A DNA stretch of 64,000 nt from Periplaneta americana (GCF_040183065.1 NC_091119.1:200099543-200163542); one strand, 5' to 3'; positions 9,496 to 21,289 are shown, numbered from the stretch's first letter. Made by a program: numbers and translations. Notes: generated by a model not told the origin, from the letters alone.

Positions 9496-10745
9496 TTATT
9501 TGAAAAAACAAAGTCTGTTACATAACTGAAGCTTCCTTTACTTCTATACATAATCACCACCTACATTTAAACATTTGTCGTATCTGTTCACTAGCTTTAG
9601 AATTCCCGTGTTATACTCCTCTGCCGCCAGTTCATTAAGCCAGGTGTTCACTGTCTTCTTCAACTCTTCATCACTTCCAAAACGCGAACCACCCAGAAAG
9701 TCTTTTAGCTTAGTGAAAAGGTGAAAATCGCTAGGAGCAAGGTCTGGACTATAGGGCGGATGATCAAAGATTTCCCAACCGAATTGATCCAGCAATTCTC
9801 GAGTTGAAGCAGCAGTGTGGGGGTGGGCGTTGTCGTGAAGAAGCACAACTCCTCTCGAAAGCATTCCTCTCCTCTTGTTTTGGGTGACTCGCCGTAGTTT
9901 TCGTAAAGTCTCACAATAACGATTTGCATTGATCGTAGTGCCTTTTGGCATGAAATCCAGCAAAAAAACACCTTTGCGGTCCCAAAAGACAGTAGCCATG
10001 ACTTTTTGTGTTGAGAGAGTCTGTTTGAATTTTCTCGGTTTCTTGGGTGATGAGGGATGATGCCACTGACGTGATTGGCGCTTGGTCTCATCACCAGTCA
10101 CAATTTGATCAAGAAAGGCGTCTCCATCTGTGTGATATCACATCAAGAATGTCAATGCTGAGGCCATTCTCTGAATTTTGTGTTGGTCACTCAGTTGCCG
10201 TGGAACCCATCGTGCACAGATTTTGTGGTAGCCAAGATGTTGCGACACAATTTCACCAAGCAAAGAACGAGAAATGTCAGGAAAGGCAATATGCAATTCG
10301 TCGAGTGATGTGCGGCTGTCTTGCAAGATTCTGTCGTTCACTTTAGTCTTCAGGTCTTCTGTGATGAGTGATGGGCGTCCGGGTCGAGTTTCATCGTGGA
10401 CATTTGTTCGCCCATTGTTGAACATTTCGCACCATTTTCTCACATTTCTTTCATTCATTACAGTATCACCATACACTTCTTTCAATTGCCGGTAAATTTC
10501 TGCAGGTTTCAAATGTCGGGCATTCAAAAATCGAATCACACTCCTCACCTCACAGTCGGCGGGATTATCAATCACGTCGTTCATTTTGAAGTAACACAAA
10601 ATGCACAATGGCGACTTGTTGCAACCAGTACTCACAACATTATGAGAACACATGTTAAGGAAGCCAGTTGACCTTCAAACAAGGAAGGGGAGTCAGCTGC
10701 GCAGCGGGTATGCTCGAACGGTCGTTATTTCCTGGATCCCCCTCG
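9421..10745 (-). mobile_element. mariner element (DD34D), 1325 bp
   Basis: The terminal inverted repeats are CGAGGGGGATCCAGGAAATA on the left and its exact reverse complement on the right, extending through ACGACCGTT (about 30 bp). TA duplications lie at 9419-9420 and 10746-10747. A 30-base A run at 9462-9491 lies between the left repeat and the transposase stop codon. The - strand encodes a nearly full-length but broken transposase. Confidence 0.95.
9544..10584 (-). pseudogene. mariner transposase with in-frame stop
   Basis: The N-terminal half starts MNDVIDNPADCEVRSVIRFL. It contains the helix-turn-helix with RNVRKWCEMFNNGRTNVHDE and RPGRPS. After MASALTFL the frame meets TGA at 10138-10140, where relatives have an arginine codon, then continues in the same frame with YHTDGDAFLDQIVTGDET. 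The next aspartates lie in LLHDNAHPH and PDLAPSDFHLF with 34 residues between them, the DD34D pattern. Right after VTGDET the usual WVHHYTPES-like segment is absent and the frame goes directly to KRQSRQWHH. It therefore carries at least two lesions and is inactive. Confidence 0.9.
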
Positions 10746-10747
10746 TA

Positions 10748-11160
10748 TCATATATCATAGTGCTTTAAATCCCTCTTTTGTTGCTGAGAGTAGAGTGGGA
10801 AGTCAATAGACGGGAAGGGTAATAAATATCATAAAATGTCAATACTGGGAGAAAAAGTGAAAGGCGATTGCCATGTGTCATTTACAAACTCTGAGATTTT
10901 CAGCTATAATGTGATGTGAATTTGTTTGAATTTTATTTTTTCTTCTGTCTTTTTTGAAGGACCACAAGGGCAGACCTCGAGGACCATAAGTGGTCCACGG
11001 ACCATAGTTTGAGAAAGGTTGATCTAGGCTTTGGGTGGTGTTATGTTTGCATGTTGCATTTCTTTGTTTTTGAGTGCCGTTAGGAATACATGAAGGCAGG
11101 CCACCAAAGGGGAACAGAGAGGTAGAACTTAAACTGAGAAGGATTCAATCTGACATCAGA
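10748..11160. other. Spacer, nothing recognised
   Basis: A short open frame starting near 11074 (MPLGIHEGRPPKGNREVELK) runs into the SINE. It has charged, protein-like composition, but I cannot assign it or find matching splice partners. Confidence 0.35.
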
Positions 11161-11165
11161 AGTAG

Positions 11166-11330
11166 AATCTGGTGTGGCTTAGTGGATAAAGCATCAGCAC
11201 GTAGAGCTGAAAACCCGGGTTCGGGCCCCGGTGCTGGAGAGAATTTTTCTATGATCATTACTGTTTTGTGTGCCGAAGTAATGGTGATAATCGAAGCTCC
11301 ACTCTAATTACAGGAGAGATTATAGGTGGC
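11166..11330 (+). mobile_element. tRNA-derived SINE with Pol III promoter boxes
   Basis: The head has an A-box-like TGGCTTAGTGG (about 11174-11185) and a B-box-like GGTTCGGGCCC (11218-11228). An anticodon-like arm sits between them, with stem TCAGC/GCTGA around a 7-base loop. A non-tRNA body follows. The B box departs from GGTTCGANTCC and the tail is fused to other sequence, so this is a SINE or tRNA pseudogene and not a tRNA gene. Confidence 0.65.
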
Positions 11331-11335
11331 TATAT

Positions 11336-12655
11336 ATACATAGGCCTACTAGTGGCTTGTGCTGCAAATGCTGCAAACTAAGTTTATTAGACGTTCAAAT
11401 AAACATTTTTCAAATTTATTTTCAGTGAAGAATACCAGACATTCTTAAAGTTATTTGCTTCCATAATAATGAAACATACTCCCTCTGAATGGTTTTTTTT
11501 ATGCCAAATACTTTTTCTTGAACCTATCCACCTTCAGTTTTTTAGTTTGAACGCGAAAACGCAAGGACAATGTCAGGACGGTCAGTCGGTTTTTCATGTG
11601 GGAGTAAAGCAATAGCTGTTTCAAGTCATTGTGGATTGTAGGTGAGAGTTAAAAAAAAATATATATCAGGTTTGCTATGCTTTCGAACAATAGACGTAGC
11701 ATCTTGGTATAGCTGCTGCATATTTCGTGAACTACTTTGAAATATAGAGGATAGAATAATTTTATCCTGTTAAGGGATCTTGCTGAAATGATCGGGAGAC
11801 TACAAAATCTTGTAGGCTTCTTATTTTATCAGTAAGTAATACCTTTTGGTTTTTCCTTAGGAACTCTAATTTTTGCACTCTCTCGAGCCAATATTGAAGA
11901 GAATCGCGCATATAAAAATATCTACACCACATCGCCATTAATTATATGAAGAAGACCCAACCCCACTTGATTAATAACTATAGAATTATTTGATTTTTAA
12001 TAATAATATTATCTTACGTAAGTTTTATAGTTTTCAGTAACATATACTATATAGCCGCCACTCAGTAAATTATAGAAATCAAGATCTAATTTAAGATATT
12101 CTCTACATCTACTTATATAACCCCAAAACGTTTCACTTTCATATCATCAATATAGCATTAATATGTATAATTAATGAAAAATAGTCACATCATGGCATTA
12201 ACTACAATAATATTTCATTTCTAATGGTAATAATGTCATCAAACCACCTCAAGTTTTGTAGTTTTTAATATCCAATACACAGCTGTACCCAGAAAATTAC
12301 ACACCACAGAATCGAACCTGTAAATTATTTTTAGTAAGTTAAGTTTTTAATAACCAATTTAATTTGAGCTCTAAATATGTCAGCATTCTTGCAGATCATG
12401 TCCTTCGTGTAATATTGTTTACTGTAGTGTGTGTTTTGTTTTATTCTGAAATGCAATTAGCTAGTTCTCAAAACTGACGACAGATGGATTTTGGAAAATA
12501 GGAAAATTATGTTGAAAAATTGACATTTCACTGAAAACTACTATTTTTCTGAAAAACTTTGAGTTCCAAGATTAAAAATGAGGGGTCATTTATTAAAATC
12601 CGTTGAGCCGTTTTCCCGTAATTTCCATTACCAGTTCAAATTATAAATATAGATT
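11336..12655. repeat. Dispersed 1.3 kb repeat, copy 1
   Basis: Nearly the whole segment reappears inverted at 51572-52915. Shared landmarks are TGCTGCAAATGCTGCA at one end and GGGAAAACGGCT (reversed) at the other. This copy carries 391 bp absent from the other (11486-11876), flanked by 8-base near-repeats ACTCCCTC and ACTCTCTC. It lacks the 349-bp MITE of copy 2, leaving a single TTAA at 12091-12094. The AACGGCT-GACGGATTT end resembles Helitron-like repeats, but I cannot confirm that. Confidence 0.8.
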
Positions 12656-13087
12656 TTGAATTTTATTGCAGGTAATGCAGTGATCCCCAAACAAGAGGAG
12701 AGCTGTTGAAGGCAGGCCAGTGCACGAAGTCATGGACATTTAGTTCAACAGGAAGTTTCTAACAGAATGTTTCAATTTTAGCACCAGGGTATAAGTTCAT
12801 GATTATTTTTAGAAGACTGTTAGCTCAAACATTGCACACGTGTAGTTGCCTTTGAAAATGATCGCATTTTTATATGTGTCGATTTCAGTTTGTTGTAAAT
12901 ATGTACTGTAATATATTTATATTGTGTTTATAAGAGTATAAGCATAACATCTTCCAGTTTAAAGTCTATCACCAGTTTCTATGTTCCTTATATTGCACAT
13001 AAAGAGTGATCTAGTGATCTTTAAGAATAAGTGTATGACGTCCAGTTCTGTAAAATGTGTGGGGAAGATTGGAGCTTGTTCTTACAG
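12656..13087. other. Spacer with a weak terminal-exon candidate
   Basis: At 12665-12675 TTTATTGCAG resembles a splice acceptor. Short frames follow, such as DPQTRGELLKAGQCTKSW up to a stop near 12763. No upstream exons, family match or poly(A) site supports a gene. Otherwise nothing is recognised. Confidence 0.3.
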
Positions 13088-13960
13088 AGAAAGATCAATC
13101 AATCAATCAATCATTCAAGCTTCTTAATGTATCCAGCTGTTTGCTGACAACATAAAATCCACTATAGTCCACTGTAGTCTATTAAGTTTGTGTTTTTCAT
13201 GAGAAGTGAGGGATGTTTTGATCAATGTTCATTATAGATGCCTGTTGCTAGTAGCCAGAGGTGGGATGTAGTCAATATATACTGCAGGGCTGTGTCTTCT
13301 GCAACCGGTACTGATGATTTTAATTTACTTCTTTTGTGGTTTATGGATGGACAGTAATTATAGAAGAATGTGTTCCAGATCTTCATCATGATTATTACAC
13401 CACAGACAAGTAGAATTATCAGAAATGTGAAATCGTTATAGGTACAATTGAGTGACAATGTGACCTGTTCTGGCTCTTGTTAAAAATGTTTGAACATGTC
13501 TGGGCAAGTTTTTTGTACATTTCCAGGTCATTTGGTTTCTTTCGTACAGACTGTAAAATTTTTCCTTTGTCAGAAGAGAGCCAATTGTTGATCCATAGGT
13601 TTGTAAAATCAGACTTTACTGAAGCAAAAGCATTGGATAGAGATATCACTTGAAGAGGTCATGGTTGCAAATATGTTGTCTGTTTTGCAATATTATCGAC
13701 TTTCTCGTTTCCAGGTATACCACAATGACTAGGTATCCATTGAAATGTTATTTCCTTTTAGTTTACTTAGTTGTTTCTGAATTGGAATAATTCTATGTGC
13801 GTATAGGTTTGGTATATATTTAATTATATTAAATATAGCCCCGTTGGAGTCGGTAAGTATGCAAATAGATTTTTCAGAAATTTGAGTAACACACTGAAGA
13901 GCAGCATCAATAGCTAGCTCCCACAAACCGGTCCTCTGCCCGGTACAGTAAGCACGCATC
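13088..13960 (-). mobile_element. LINE RNase H region, degenerate
   Basis: On the - strand the region 13959-13735 reads GLWELAIDAALQCV, ICILTDSNGAIFNIIK and SKLKGNNIS, then FQWIPSHCGIPGNEKVDNIA: an RNase H domain with the TDSNGA and SHCGIPGNE blocks. Downstream, broken frames continue to the C-terminal tail around 13220-13460. A (TCAA)n tract at about 13090-13108 would be the 3' tail. Frame breaks make it inactive. Confidence 0.75.
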
Positions 13961-14242
13961 AGCCAAGCACTGCCCGCGCCCGTTCATACGCGAGTTGATG
14001 ATCACTGTTTTAAACAAAGGTAAGACTCTGCAATGTATTAAATGTTGGTATAACACTGCTGGTACAAACGGGTATTTTCTAACTAACAATAACAAAGTAT
14101 TTAATATTATTCTGAGGTTATTACAATCTTAATTGAGAACAGCAACCCCAATGTAATAGAAATCTTATCATAATATCACCGTTTTTGAAATTATACTTCA
14201 AAATATTTTATCTTAATTATATTTTCTGTTCCAAAAAACCTT

Positions 14243-14870
14243 TTACTTGAAGCAAGTAAAGATATAGGTTTGGAAGTAAATCCTGAAAAGACATATTATA
14301 TGATTGTCTCATAACCAGAATATAGTACGAAATGGAAATATAAAAATTGAAAATGTGAAAAAATTCAAATATATTGGAACAACAGTAACAAATATAAATG
14401 ACACTCAGGAGGAAATTAAACGCAGAATAAATGTGGGAAATGCCTATTATTATTCGGTTGAGAAGCTTTAGTCATTCAGTCTGCTCTCAAAATAACAGAA
14501 AATTACAATTTATAAAACAGTTATATTAAGGGTGTTTGAGAATAAGGTTCTTAGAAAATATTTGAGGTTAAGAGGGATGAAGTTGCAAAACGCAGAACTG
14601 CACGCATTGTATTCTTCACCTGACATAATTACGAGCATTAAATCCAGATGTTTCAGATGGGCAGGGCATGTAGCATTTATGGGCGAATCCAGAAATGCAT
14701 ATAGGGTGTTAGTCGAGAGGTCAAGACATAGATGGAAGGTTAGTATTAAAATGGATTTGAAGAAAGTGGGATATGATGGTAGGGACTGGATTAATCTTAC
14801 TCAGGATAGGGAGCGATGGCTGGCTTATATGAGGACAGCAATGAACCTCTGGGTTCGCTAAAAGCAAGTA
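14243..14870 (+). mobile_element. Family R retrotransposon 3' fragment, degenerate (copy B)
   Basis: This is the same family as the copy at 756, here on the + strand. It reads [17 protein letters not shown], then in changing frames through the MGNACYYSVEK equivalent, then HALYSSPDI and RCFRWAGHVAFMGESRNAYR. It ends near AGTAATC at 14868. It has several frameshifts and a deletion between the FEVKRDEV and LQNAELHAL blocks. It is the most diverged copy here, so probably the oldest. Confidence 0.8.
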
Positions 14871-15467
14871 ATCTGTTATATACGGTATATAGCTGTCCTT
14901 TCTTCTTTTTAGGACAGTTTTGTTAAAATATCGGTAATATATTTTTTTATTGTGAATTATCTTGCAAGTTTATATTAATAGCCTATGGCATGGTTACTGT
15001 ATTTAATGAAGGGAAGCTATCCTTTTATGGTATTTTCTCTCGGCTCTTGAGAAAACTAGTCATTTTCAATACAGTACAGTGAGTATACAAAGTTATGAAA
15101 CGCCAATGATATAACAGGTTTGTTCCAGCATGGTTAAAATCGGTTCTGAAATGTCTGCCCATGTGCATTCCAATAAGACTAGTGGCCGTGTGCACCATTC
15201 TCGATCATCTAGCCCGTTTATCAGCAATCACGGAAACATGGTCAATTCTTGACAATGATCAAGTTACAGATGCGGTGCACCGACATTTTCCCTCGATCAA
15301 CTCATTACCGTCAGCTGACGGTACGCTCGCTTGAGAAGAATCATCTGAGCGCTAGGTAACCGCGTATAAAACAGCGAACGAACGCACTCTGTCAATTATC
15401 GCTTCGTTTTTGTTTGTCGCCTTGTCGGACTGTTTCAAACATCGTCACAGGTTTCAAAACAAGTTTC

Positions 15468-15642
15468 ATGGAAGAAAAAAAGAAAAGAGCACCGAACTCC
15501 TCACAGTTCGAAGTGGGAATTCTTTTAGAACTCGTCGGCAATTCGGCATCTATATTAGAAAATAAAAGTACTGACGGAAGTTCTCTAAGAGAAAAGCAGG
15601 CTACCTGGTTGGATTTAACCTCACAATTCAACGCTGTTCCAG
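15468..15642 (+). CDS. Harbinger Myb/SANT-like DNA-binding protein, exon 1
   Basis: The ATG at 15468 opens MEEKKKRAPNSSQFEVGILL, followed by ELVGNSASILENKSTDGSSL and REKQATWLDLTSQFNAVP. The donor CAG|GTGAGT at 15643 leaves one base of a glycine codon. Together with exon 2 this forms a trihelix Myb/SANT-like domain of the NAIF1/MSANTD type (Myb_DNA-bind_5): hydrophobic LLELV, N-K-x-T-D, K..W..L...FNA, then a basic NLK..YENLKRR helix. The partner protein of Harbinger transposases has this fold and brings the transposase to the nucleus and to the element ends. The start was chosen because the longer frame upstream has no ATG. Confidence 0.82.
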
Positions 15643-17910
15643 GTGAGTTATACGTGTTTACATAATTCGGGAACATTTTAGAACATGGATTGCACGTACC
15701 AAATTATGTCTTAAAATACTAAAAAGAGCAGATTTGTCTGCGTTTGTCGAATGCGCATCATTATATTTACGAAAAGGCACTTTTCAGTGCCAATAATTTA
15801 TTTTGTGTGCACAAGGTTGGAATTTTGAACTAAGAGGGAAAGGGTGCAATCCATGTTCTGAAGTTTATCCCATCCACATAATTTATACAGTGGTTATTTC
15901 ATAATTTTGATAATAATTGGGAAAATTTTAGTATACGGATACCTCACTGACAATTATCTTGAAATAGGCTACTAAAAAGAGCAGATTTGTATGTATTTGT
16001 CGAATTCTCATCATCTTGCTTACGAAGAGACATTGCAGAGCCAATAATTTATTTGGGAAAATTTCAGTATAGGGATACCTCACTAACAATTATTAAAAAA
16101 AAAAAAAAAAAAGGCAATTCATCTGTGTATGTCGAATACGCATCATCATGCATACGAAAAGGAAGTTTTTAGTGCCAATTTATTTTGTGTGCATGAGATT
16201 GGAATTTTGGAGTAAGAGGGAAAGGAAAGTATCCTTGTTCTGAAATTTATCCATTTATTTTGTATTCACAAGGTTGGAATTTTGGAGTAAGAGGGAAAGG
16301 AAGGTATCCGTGTAATTTCTCTTAATTCAAGCGTCAATAGCCTTATTGTCCAAAACGTCATGTAGGTCCTAATAGTTTGAAACTGCAAATCTATAGCTAA
16401 TAAGTGATAATCTCGCATTCCACAAAATGGTCATTTAGTTTTACTATATTATTACCAGCATATAATAACTACTTTATTATTAAATTGGACAGTTAGGCCT
16501 AAATAATATTTTGTCCTCAAGTAAAGTCCCCAGAAACATGTATAAAATATTAGTCTATTTTTACAAAAAAAAAATATATATATTTTTATTATTCATCTGC
16601 AAACTTGCAGAGACATATCACTTTTTAGCCATCGATATATTATTAGACCTCCCTGTGAAAACTGTTGGGTAGTGTAAGGAGTGATTAAATGAAATTGAAG
16701 ATTAGACAGAAGTGAATAAAATAAATTTATTGCAATTTATATCAGTGTTCAATATCATAATCAAGTAGTATTATAATTTTAAAAAATTCCAGCGGTCTAC
16801 ATTAATACAAATGAACATGACAGTTATCTGATAAATTAAATAATTTACATCAATTGAACATAATATGTAATAGGTAAATAGCCTATTTACAGTGAGGTCA
16901 GTATTAAACTATTTTGAACTACTTTTTACTTCACAAAAACACACAAAAAAACATATTTTTTTAACAATTTTCTCTTTTTTTCTATTAATACAGGGTTGCC
17001 GAGTTAAAATTCTGAAAAAGCTGAAATTCATGTTAAAAACAACAAAAATAAGCTGACACCATTAATTATTATTTTCATAAGATAAAATAAGTAAATACAT
17101 TACCATGCATACAATAACAAACTATTCAGCATTTGAAATGTAAAACACACAACAAATACAGCCAGATTGCTATGAATTATTTTTATTATACTCTTCAGTG
17201 TGGTACATCTGACTTTATTAAAATATTTTTTGTCAAACACTTGTTCAGGGCACTTTCCAACATAGTTTAATTTGCAACATGCAATGGAAGAGAGAGTTCT
17301 GAGTTTCATTTTGTCGTTTCTATAAAAATGTGTATTGAAAACTTAAATTAACCGATTAATACAAAATAGACATTGGCACAGCAATTGTGACAAAAGCTGA
17401 CAACAGATATGAACTGACAAGCTGACAAACTTTAGAAAATGCTGGTCAGTTTTAAAACCTGACACTTGGCAAAACTGTTAATAAAATACACTAAACCTAA
17501 GTTAAGCTGAGCAAACCTAAACTAAAGTGACAAGCCAGGCTTGCTGTACAGTGAGAGTATATTTCCAAAAAAAATTTCACATTCCTTTTGTAAAACAGCA
17601 ATTAAATCGAGGTTTTGCAGAAAAAAAAGTTACGAAATCCAGTACTGACCTCGTTGTAAATAATGAATAAGTAATATAATGTGGAGTTATTGGAAGCTGT
17701 GATGAGTAAAATAAAATTACACAAGTTCCTTTCTTTCTAAAATTAAATAAGCTTATTATGCAGGATCCCCTACAAAGTTTGAAGTATATTGTACTTATGG
17801 TTGAAAATTATACATTAATAGAGACTGTGAATACATTTAACCCACATTTTCTATATAGCAGCATAATTATTAACATGGTTTTTACATATTTATGTTTCTT
17901 TATGTTTTAG
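15643..17910 (+). other. Intron of the Myb/SANT-like gene
   Basis: The intron runs from GTGAGT at 15643 to TTTTAG at 17910. Phase 1 is kept on both sides, and joining the exons gives VPG|VTKRSTQ without loss of frame. Its first part is a degenerate tandem repeat (15700-16320); the rest is AT-rich with no gene seen. Confidence 0.75.
15700..16320. repeat. Degenerate tandem repeat in the intron
   Basis: A block starting AAAGAGCAGATTTGT and containing TGTCGAATGCGCATCAT, GCCAATAATTTATTTTG and GGAATTTTGGAGTAAGAGGG recurs about three times, near 15723, 15976 and 16110, with a further partial copy near 16255. Copies differ in length and are diverged. An (A)18 run sits at 16095-16112. Confidence 0.7.
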
Positions 17911-18572
17911 GTGTAACAAAAAGGTCTACACAAAATCTAAAAGTATGCTATGAGAATTTAAAAAGACGTCTATGCAAAGACCTTGCAGATGAGAAAGTAG
18001 AGACATATAAGACTGGCGGAGGAAAAAAGAACATTAAAACCACAAACATTGACCCTAAACTACTAGAAATTATGGGCCATTCTGTAAGACCCTTACAAAA
18101 TGCCTTTGACTCTGATACTAGTTATCAGGGTGACGTTTTGTATGATGGTAGTTTGTCAGTAGTAACTACACAGTATGAGGTACCATCAACATCAACTGCT
18201 CCTGAAATGGAACCAGTTGAGCAGGCATCAACAGTATCAGCTACTGTAATACAGGACATCACACAGAGAGTAAATGTACAGACACCAGTCGATATGGTAT
18301 CGCCTAATATCTTCCAAGAAAAGGAAGTGGCACACTCCAAGACCCCAGCCAGCTCCAAGCAGTACCAATGGAATCGTCGTCGGATGCCTCAAAAACCAAA
18401 ACCTTCATGTGATGCTGTAGCTGACACCTTTAAAAAAAGAATAAGTGTACTGGAAAATCAATTACGAATGATGGAGGAAGAACATCTAAAAGAAATTAGG
18501 ATAAAAAACTTAAAAATTTCAGTGTTACGACAGAAACTAAAATACTGGAAAAAAAAAAATTCTGTTAATTGA
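17911..18572 (+). CDS. Harbinger Myb/SANT-like DNA-binding protein, exon 2
   Basis: The acceptor TATGTTTTAG lies at 17901-17910. The exon completes the glycine codon and reads VTKRSTQNLKVCYENLKRRL, closing the DNA-binding domain. A basic patch follows (TGGGKKNIKTTNIDPKLLEI), then an acidic and Ser/Thr/Pro-rich linker of about 100 residues. The C-terminal coiled coil begins DTFKKRISVLENQLRMMEEE and ends KLKYWKKKNSVN. The spliced protein is 278 residues with no lesion. Such a layout (N-terminal trihelix, linker, C-terminal coiled coil) fits Harbinger partner proteins. The ATG at 17892 is intronic. Confidence 0.85.
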
Positions 18573-18984
18573 AATGCCTACCACTGTCTCTTCCAGTTTT
18601 CAACTGGGTCATTCCGTGTCATTTCAACCAATATTCTTTCAAAATGTCACCCACCATCTCAGATCATCTTCGTATTAGGTGAACATGTTTGCTTACCTGA
18701 GATGTGAACATAACCAAAATATTTGTTTTACCTGTAGCACCATTTCTTTGTTATAGCTTCATGAAAATATAAAAATTGCATATATGTCACAAACACGGTT
18801 TATAAGGCACTCCAGAAACAAAAATTGCTGCAAAAACGGAATAACTGTACTTGATTCTTGTATTTAATTGTTTGTTTGTTATTGAAGATTTTGAAATTAC
18901 TATTGATATGAAATTATAATTGTTTGCTTTCTTTTACACACACGCACACACACATTATAACACTTTCCATGGATTTGGGCCAAA

Positions 18985-19600
18985 TGGTTAATCTGTTTCA
19001 GTATCAGTTATCAGTAGTTGTTTCAATGGTCGTTCCTAATGTCTTGTTCCCCAAGGTTGGAAATTTTTCATTATTCTTGGGAGACAATGTCGTGGCATCC
19101 ATTGGATGTGTTCAAACCAGTTATTTTTGTATTTAATCCAGCACTGATGTAACTTTCAGTTACTGGTAATTTAAAATTTGTTTATTAGCCTTGTGATATA
19201 ACAAAATAGCTATACTGCGCAGTTTTTCTCATGAACTTCATTTCAGCCGCTCTAATTCTTGATTTATCAGATGTTTCTAGAGTCCATATGTCACTGCCAT
19301 ACATTAACATTGGAAGTGCCAAATTGTTATAAATTTTACTCTAGTAGGTACTCCTTGAAAATTTTGTAGGTTAAAAAATATTATTTATGAGTCCTGTTAT
19401 TTTTAGGAACTTTGAGATGTAATTTTTTTCATTCTCATGAGACAGTAAACATCCTAAATAGTTAAATGACTTTGTTTGCTCAGTGATTTTATTATTAGTA
19501 ACTATTTCACTTCTTACTGGTTCTTGGCCTATGAATGTCATCATTTTTGTTTTTTATGGTAGAAATTGCCATTTCATAAGCTTGTATAACTTTATTCAGT
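18985..19600 (-). mobile_element. LINE reverse-transcriptase C-terminal relic
   Basis: Around 19330-19195 the - strand reads KIYNNLALPMLMYGSDIWTL, then ETSDKSRIRAAEMKFMRKTA and QYSYFV: the thumb and post-RT region of a non-LTR retrotransposon. It belongs to a family different from family R, which has YGCETWTLT at the equivalent place. Flanking parts (IAVHKLNKVIQAYEMAIST upstream) are also recognisable but full of stops. Confidence 0.75.
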
Positions 19601-19628
19601 TTATGCACTGCTATTTGTAAAAAAAATA

Positions 19629-19674
19629 TATATATATCTGTGTGTGTGTGTGTGTGTGTGTGTGCGTGCGTGCG
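19629..19674. repeat. (TA)n(TG)n microsatellite
   Basis: A short TA run is followed by a TG run with a few CG interruptions. Confidence 0.85.
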
Positions 19675-19695
19675 TATTTTAACTGTATATACTTA

Positions 19696-20018
19696 CAGCC
19701 TTAGACACAAAAAATGACATCTCCTGTAGTGTGAATTTGTCTAAGTCCATTTTGGACAGCACTTGGTTTACACGACTAGGGAAAGGATATTTATTTTGCA
19801 CTTAATTTATTATTTGAATATATCTTCCTTATAACACATATATCTTCATAACACCTATAAACAGACAAATAAAAGCAACTAACAAAACAAAGAAGAAAAA
19901 TAGCGGAGTCATGCATAAGAAATTTCTTCATGTGTTAACCTAAGCTCTCATTGAATCAATTGAAGTCTTCCGAAGGGGACTTTGTATGGCGGCCCATCAT
20001 TTTTTGTGTCTAAGGTTG
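19696..20018. mobile_element. TA-flanked MITE, 323 bp
   Basis: The ends are CAGCCTTAGACACAAAAAAT and, reversed, CAACCTTAGACACAAAAAAT, about 22 bp with one mismatch. TA dinucleotides flank both sides (19694-19695, 20019-20020), as for Tc1/mariner-type MITEs. No coding capacity. Confidence 0.75.
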
Positions 20019-20029
20019 TACATGATACA

Positions 20030-21285
20030 TCATAATAAAGTCTAAATGTGGAGCAACATAGCTTTTAGAACCACTACATATCTGATACAAACAAAAATAG
20101 ACATTTATAATTGTACCCCGGGTCCAAGTTTAGTAATATAATTTTCACACAAATGTTTGTTGACATTTTATTTCCTTAATATTCCTGTCATTTGGAATTA
20201 ATGGGTTCATTTGTTTCCTTGGTCACTTGTTATGTTCTTCCTGTTGCTGTGTGCATACTGCCTTCACACAGTGTAATGCTCAAAAGCAACCTCACAGGTA
20301 TCACTTTGAGACCTATAATATGATAATGCTGGGCCATGTGGACGCATACATTTAACAGTTATATCCCTTTCATCAGTATTTACTGCTTCTGCAAATCTTT
20401 TGCACCAGTATGAATCATATACACAAGCCACGTTGGAGTTTGCACTCCAACTGTAATTATTGCACTTCCATTGTGAGCTGATGCTGTAATGTTCATCAGC
20501 ACTAACCTTTTCGCACCAATTTCATTTATTGACAAGGGCACAAATTGATGTAGACTGTGAGTACCAGAAATTATAAAAGCTTGCTGAAATCGTTTATTCA
20601 GTTGGACACGAGTTCATGATGTCTTTTATGGTACAAAGAAAAATTTCAATTTCTTTAAGTGTTTCCCTACAGAAGTTGTAGATCAGACGTACTCATGGTG
20701 GGCACATCGCCCAGTGCAGAAGATGGGCGGGTGCTGGAAACTTCTGTACATGCAAACAGACAGTGTCGTGCACTCAGACCTATTGTAACCTAGCAGTAAG
20801 GTTGCTTGCGGTTTGTATCATGGATAGACCTATTGATACAATATTTATTTAACCTGGTAGAGAGAGATAAGGCCGTAGCCTTCTCTTTCCCTCTACCAGG
20901 GGATTACAACTACAATATCAAAAATATAATTTAATATTAAATTTACAATTACAATAAAATCAAAGTACTAAACATTACTTGTATAATAAAGACTGGACAA
21001 TTTATTATAGAAGTTAAGACCAAAGAAAGAATTAGTTACTGAAGTACAAATTAAACATAGCATAATTAAATAGGGATGAAATTACTGAAGATCGAAGTAT
21101 TTTATGCTACAGTAAGGAAGCTATTTACAAAGAGAACAGAAAAGTACCAGCACTACATTTAAAGTGACTCTTTTTGTTCAAACTGACAAACTTGCCAAAC
21201 ACTTACTATGCAGGCACTCTGTTATAGGGACAGAATATAACATTGAGCCATATTACAACATCAGGCATGCTCAAACATATGATAC
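20030..21285. other. Unassigned repeat-like DNA
   Basis: No open frame with motifs. The stretch around 20860-20895 (TAAGGCCGTAGCCTTCTCTTTCCC between CCTGGTAGAG and CTACCAGG) forms an imperfect hairpin, and similar hairpins end some LINEs. A LINE 3' end is possible but unproven. Confidence 0.35.
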
Positions 21286-21289
21286 TATG

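Noticed and set aside
17892-17910. ATG at 17892 as start of the Myb/SANT-like protein
   Set aside because: The bases are intron sequence before a good acceptor. Exon 1 at 15468 supplies the missing first half of the DNA-binding domain in phase.
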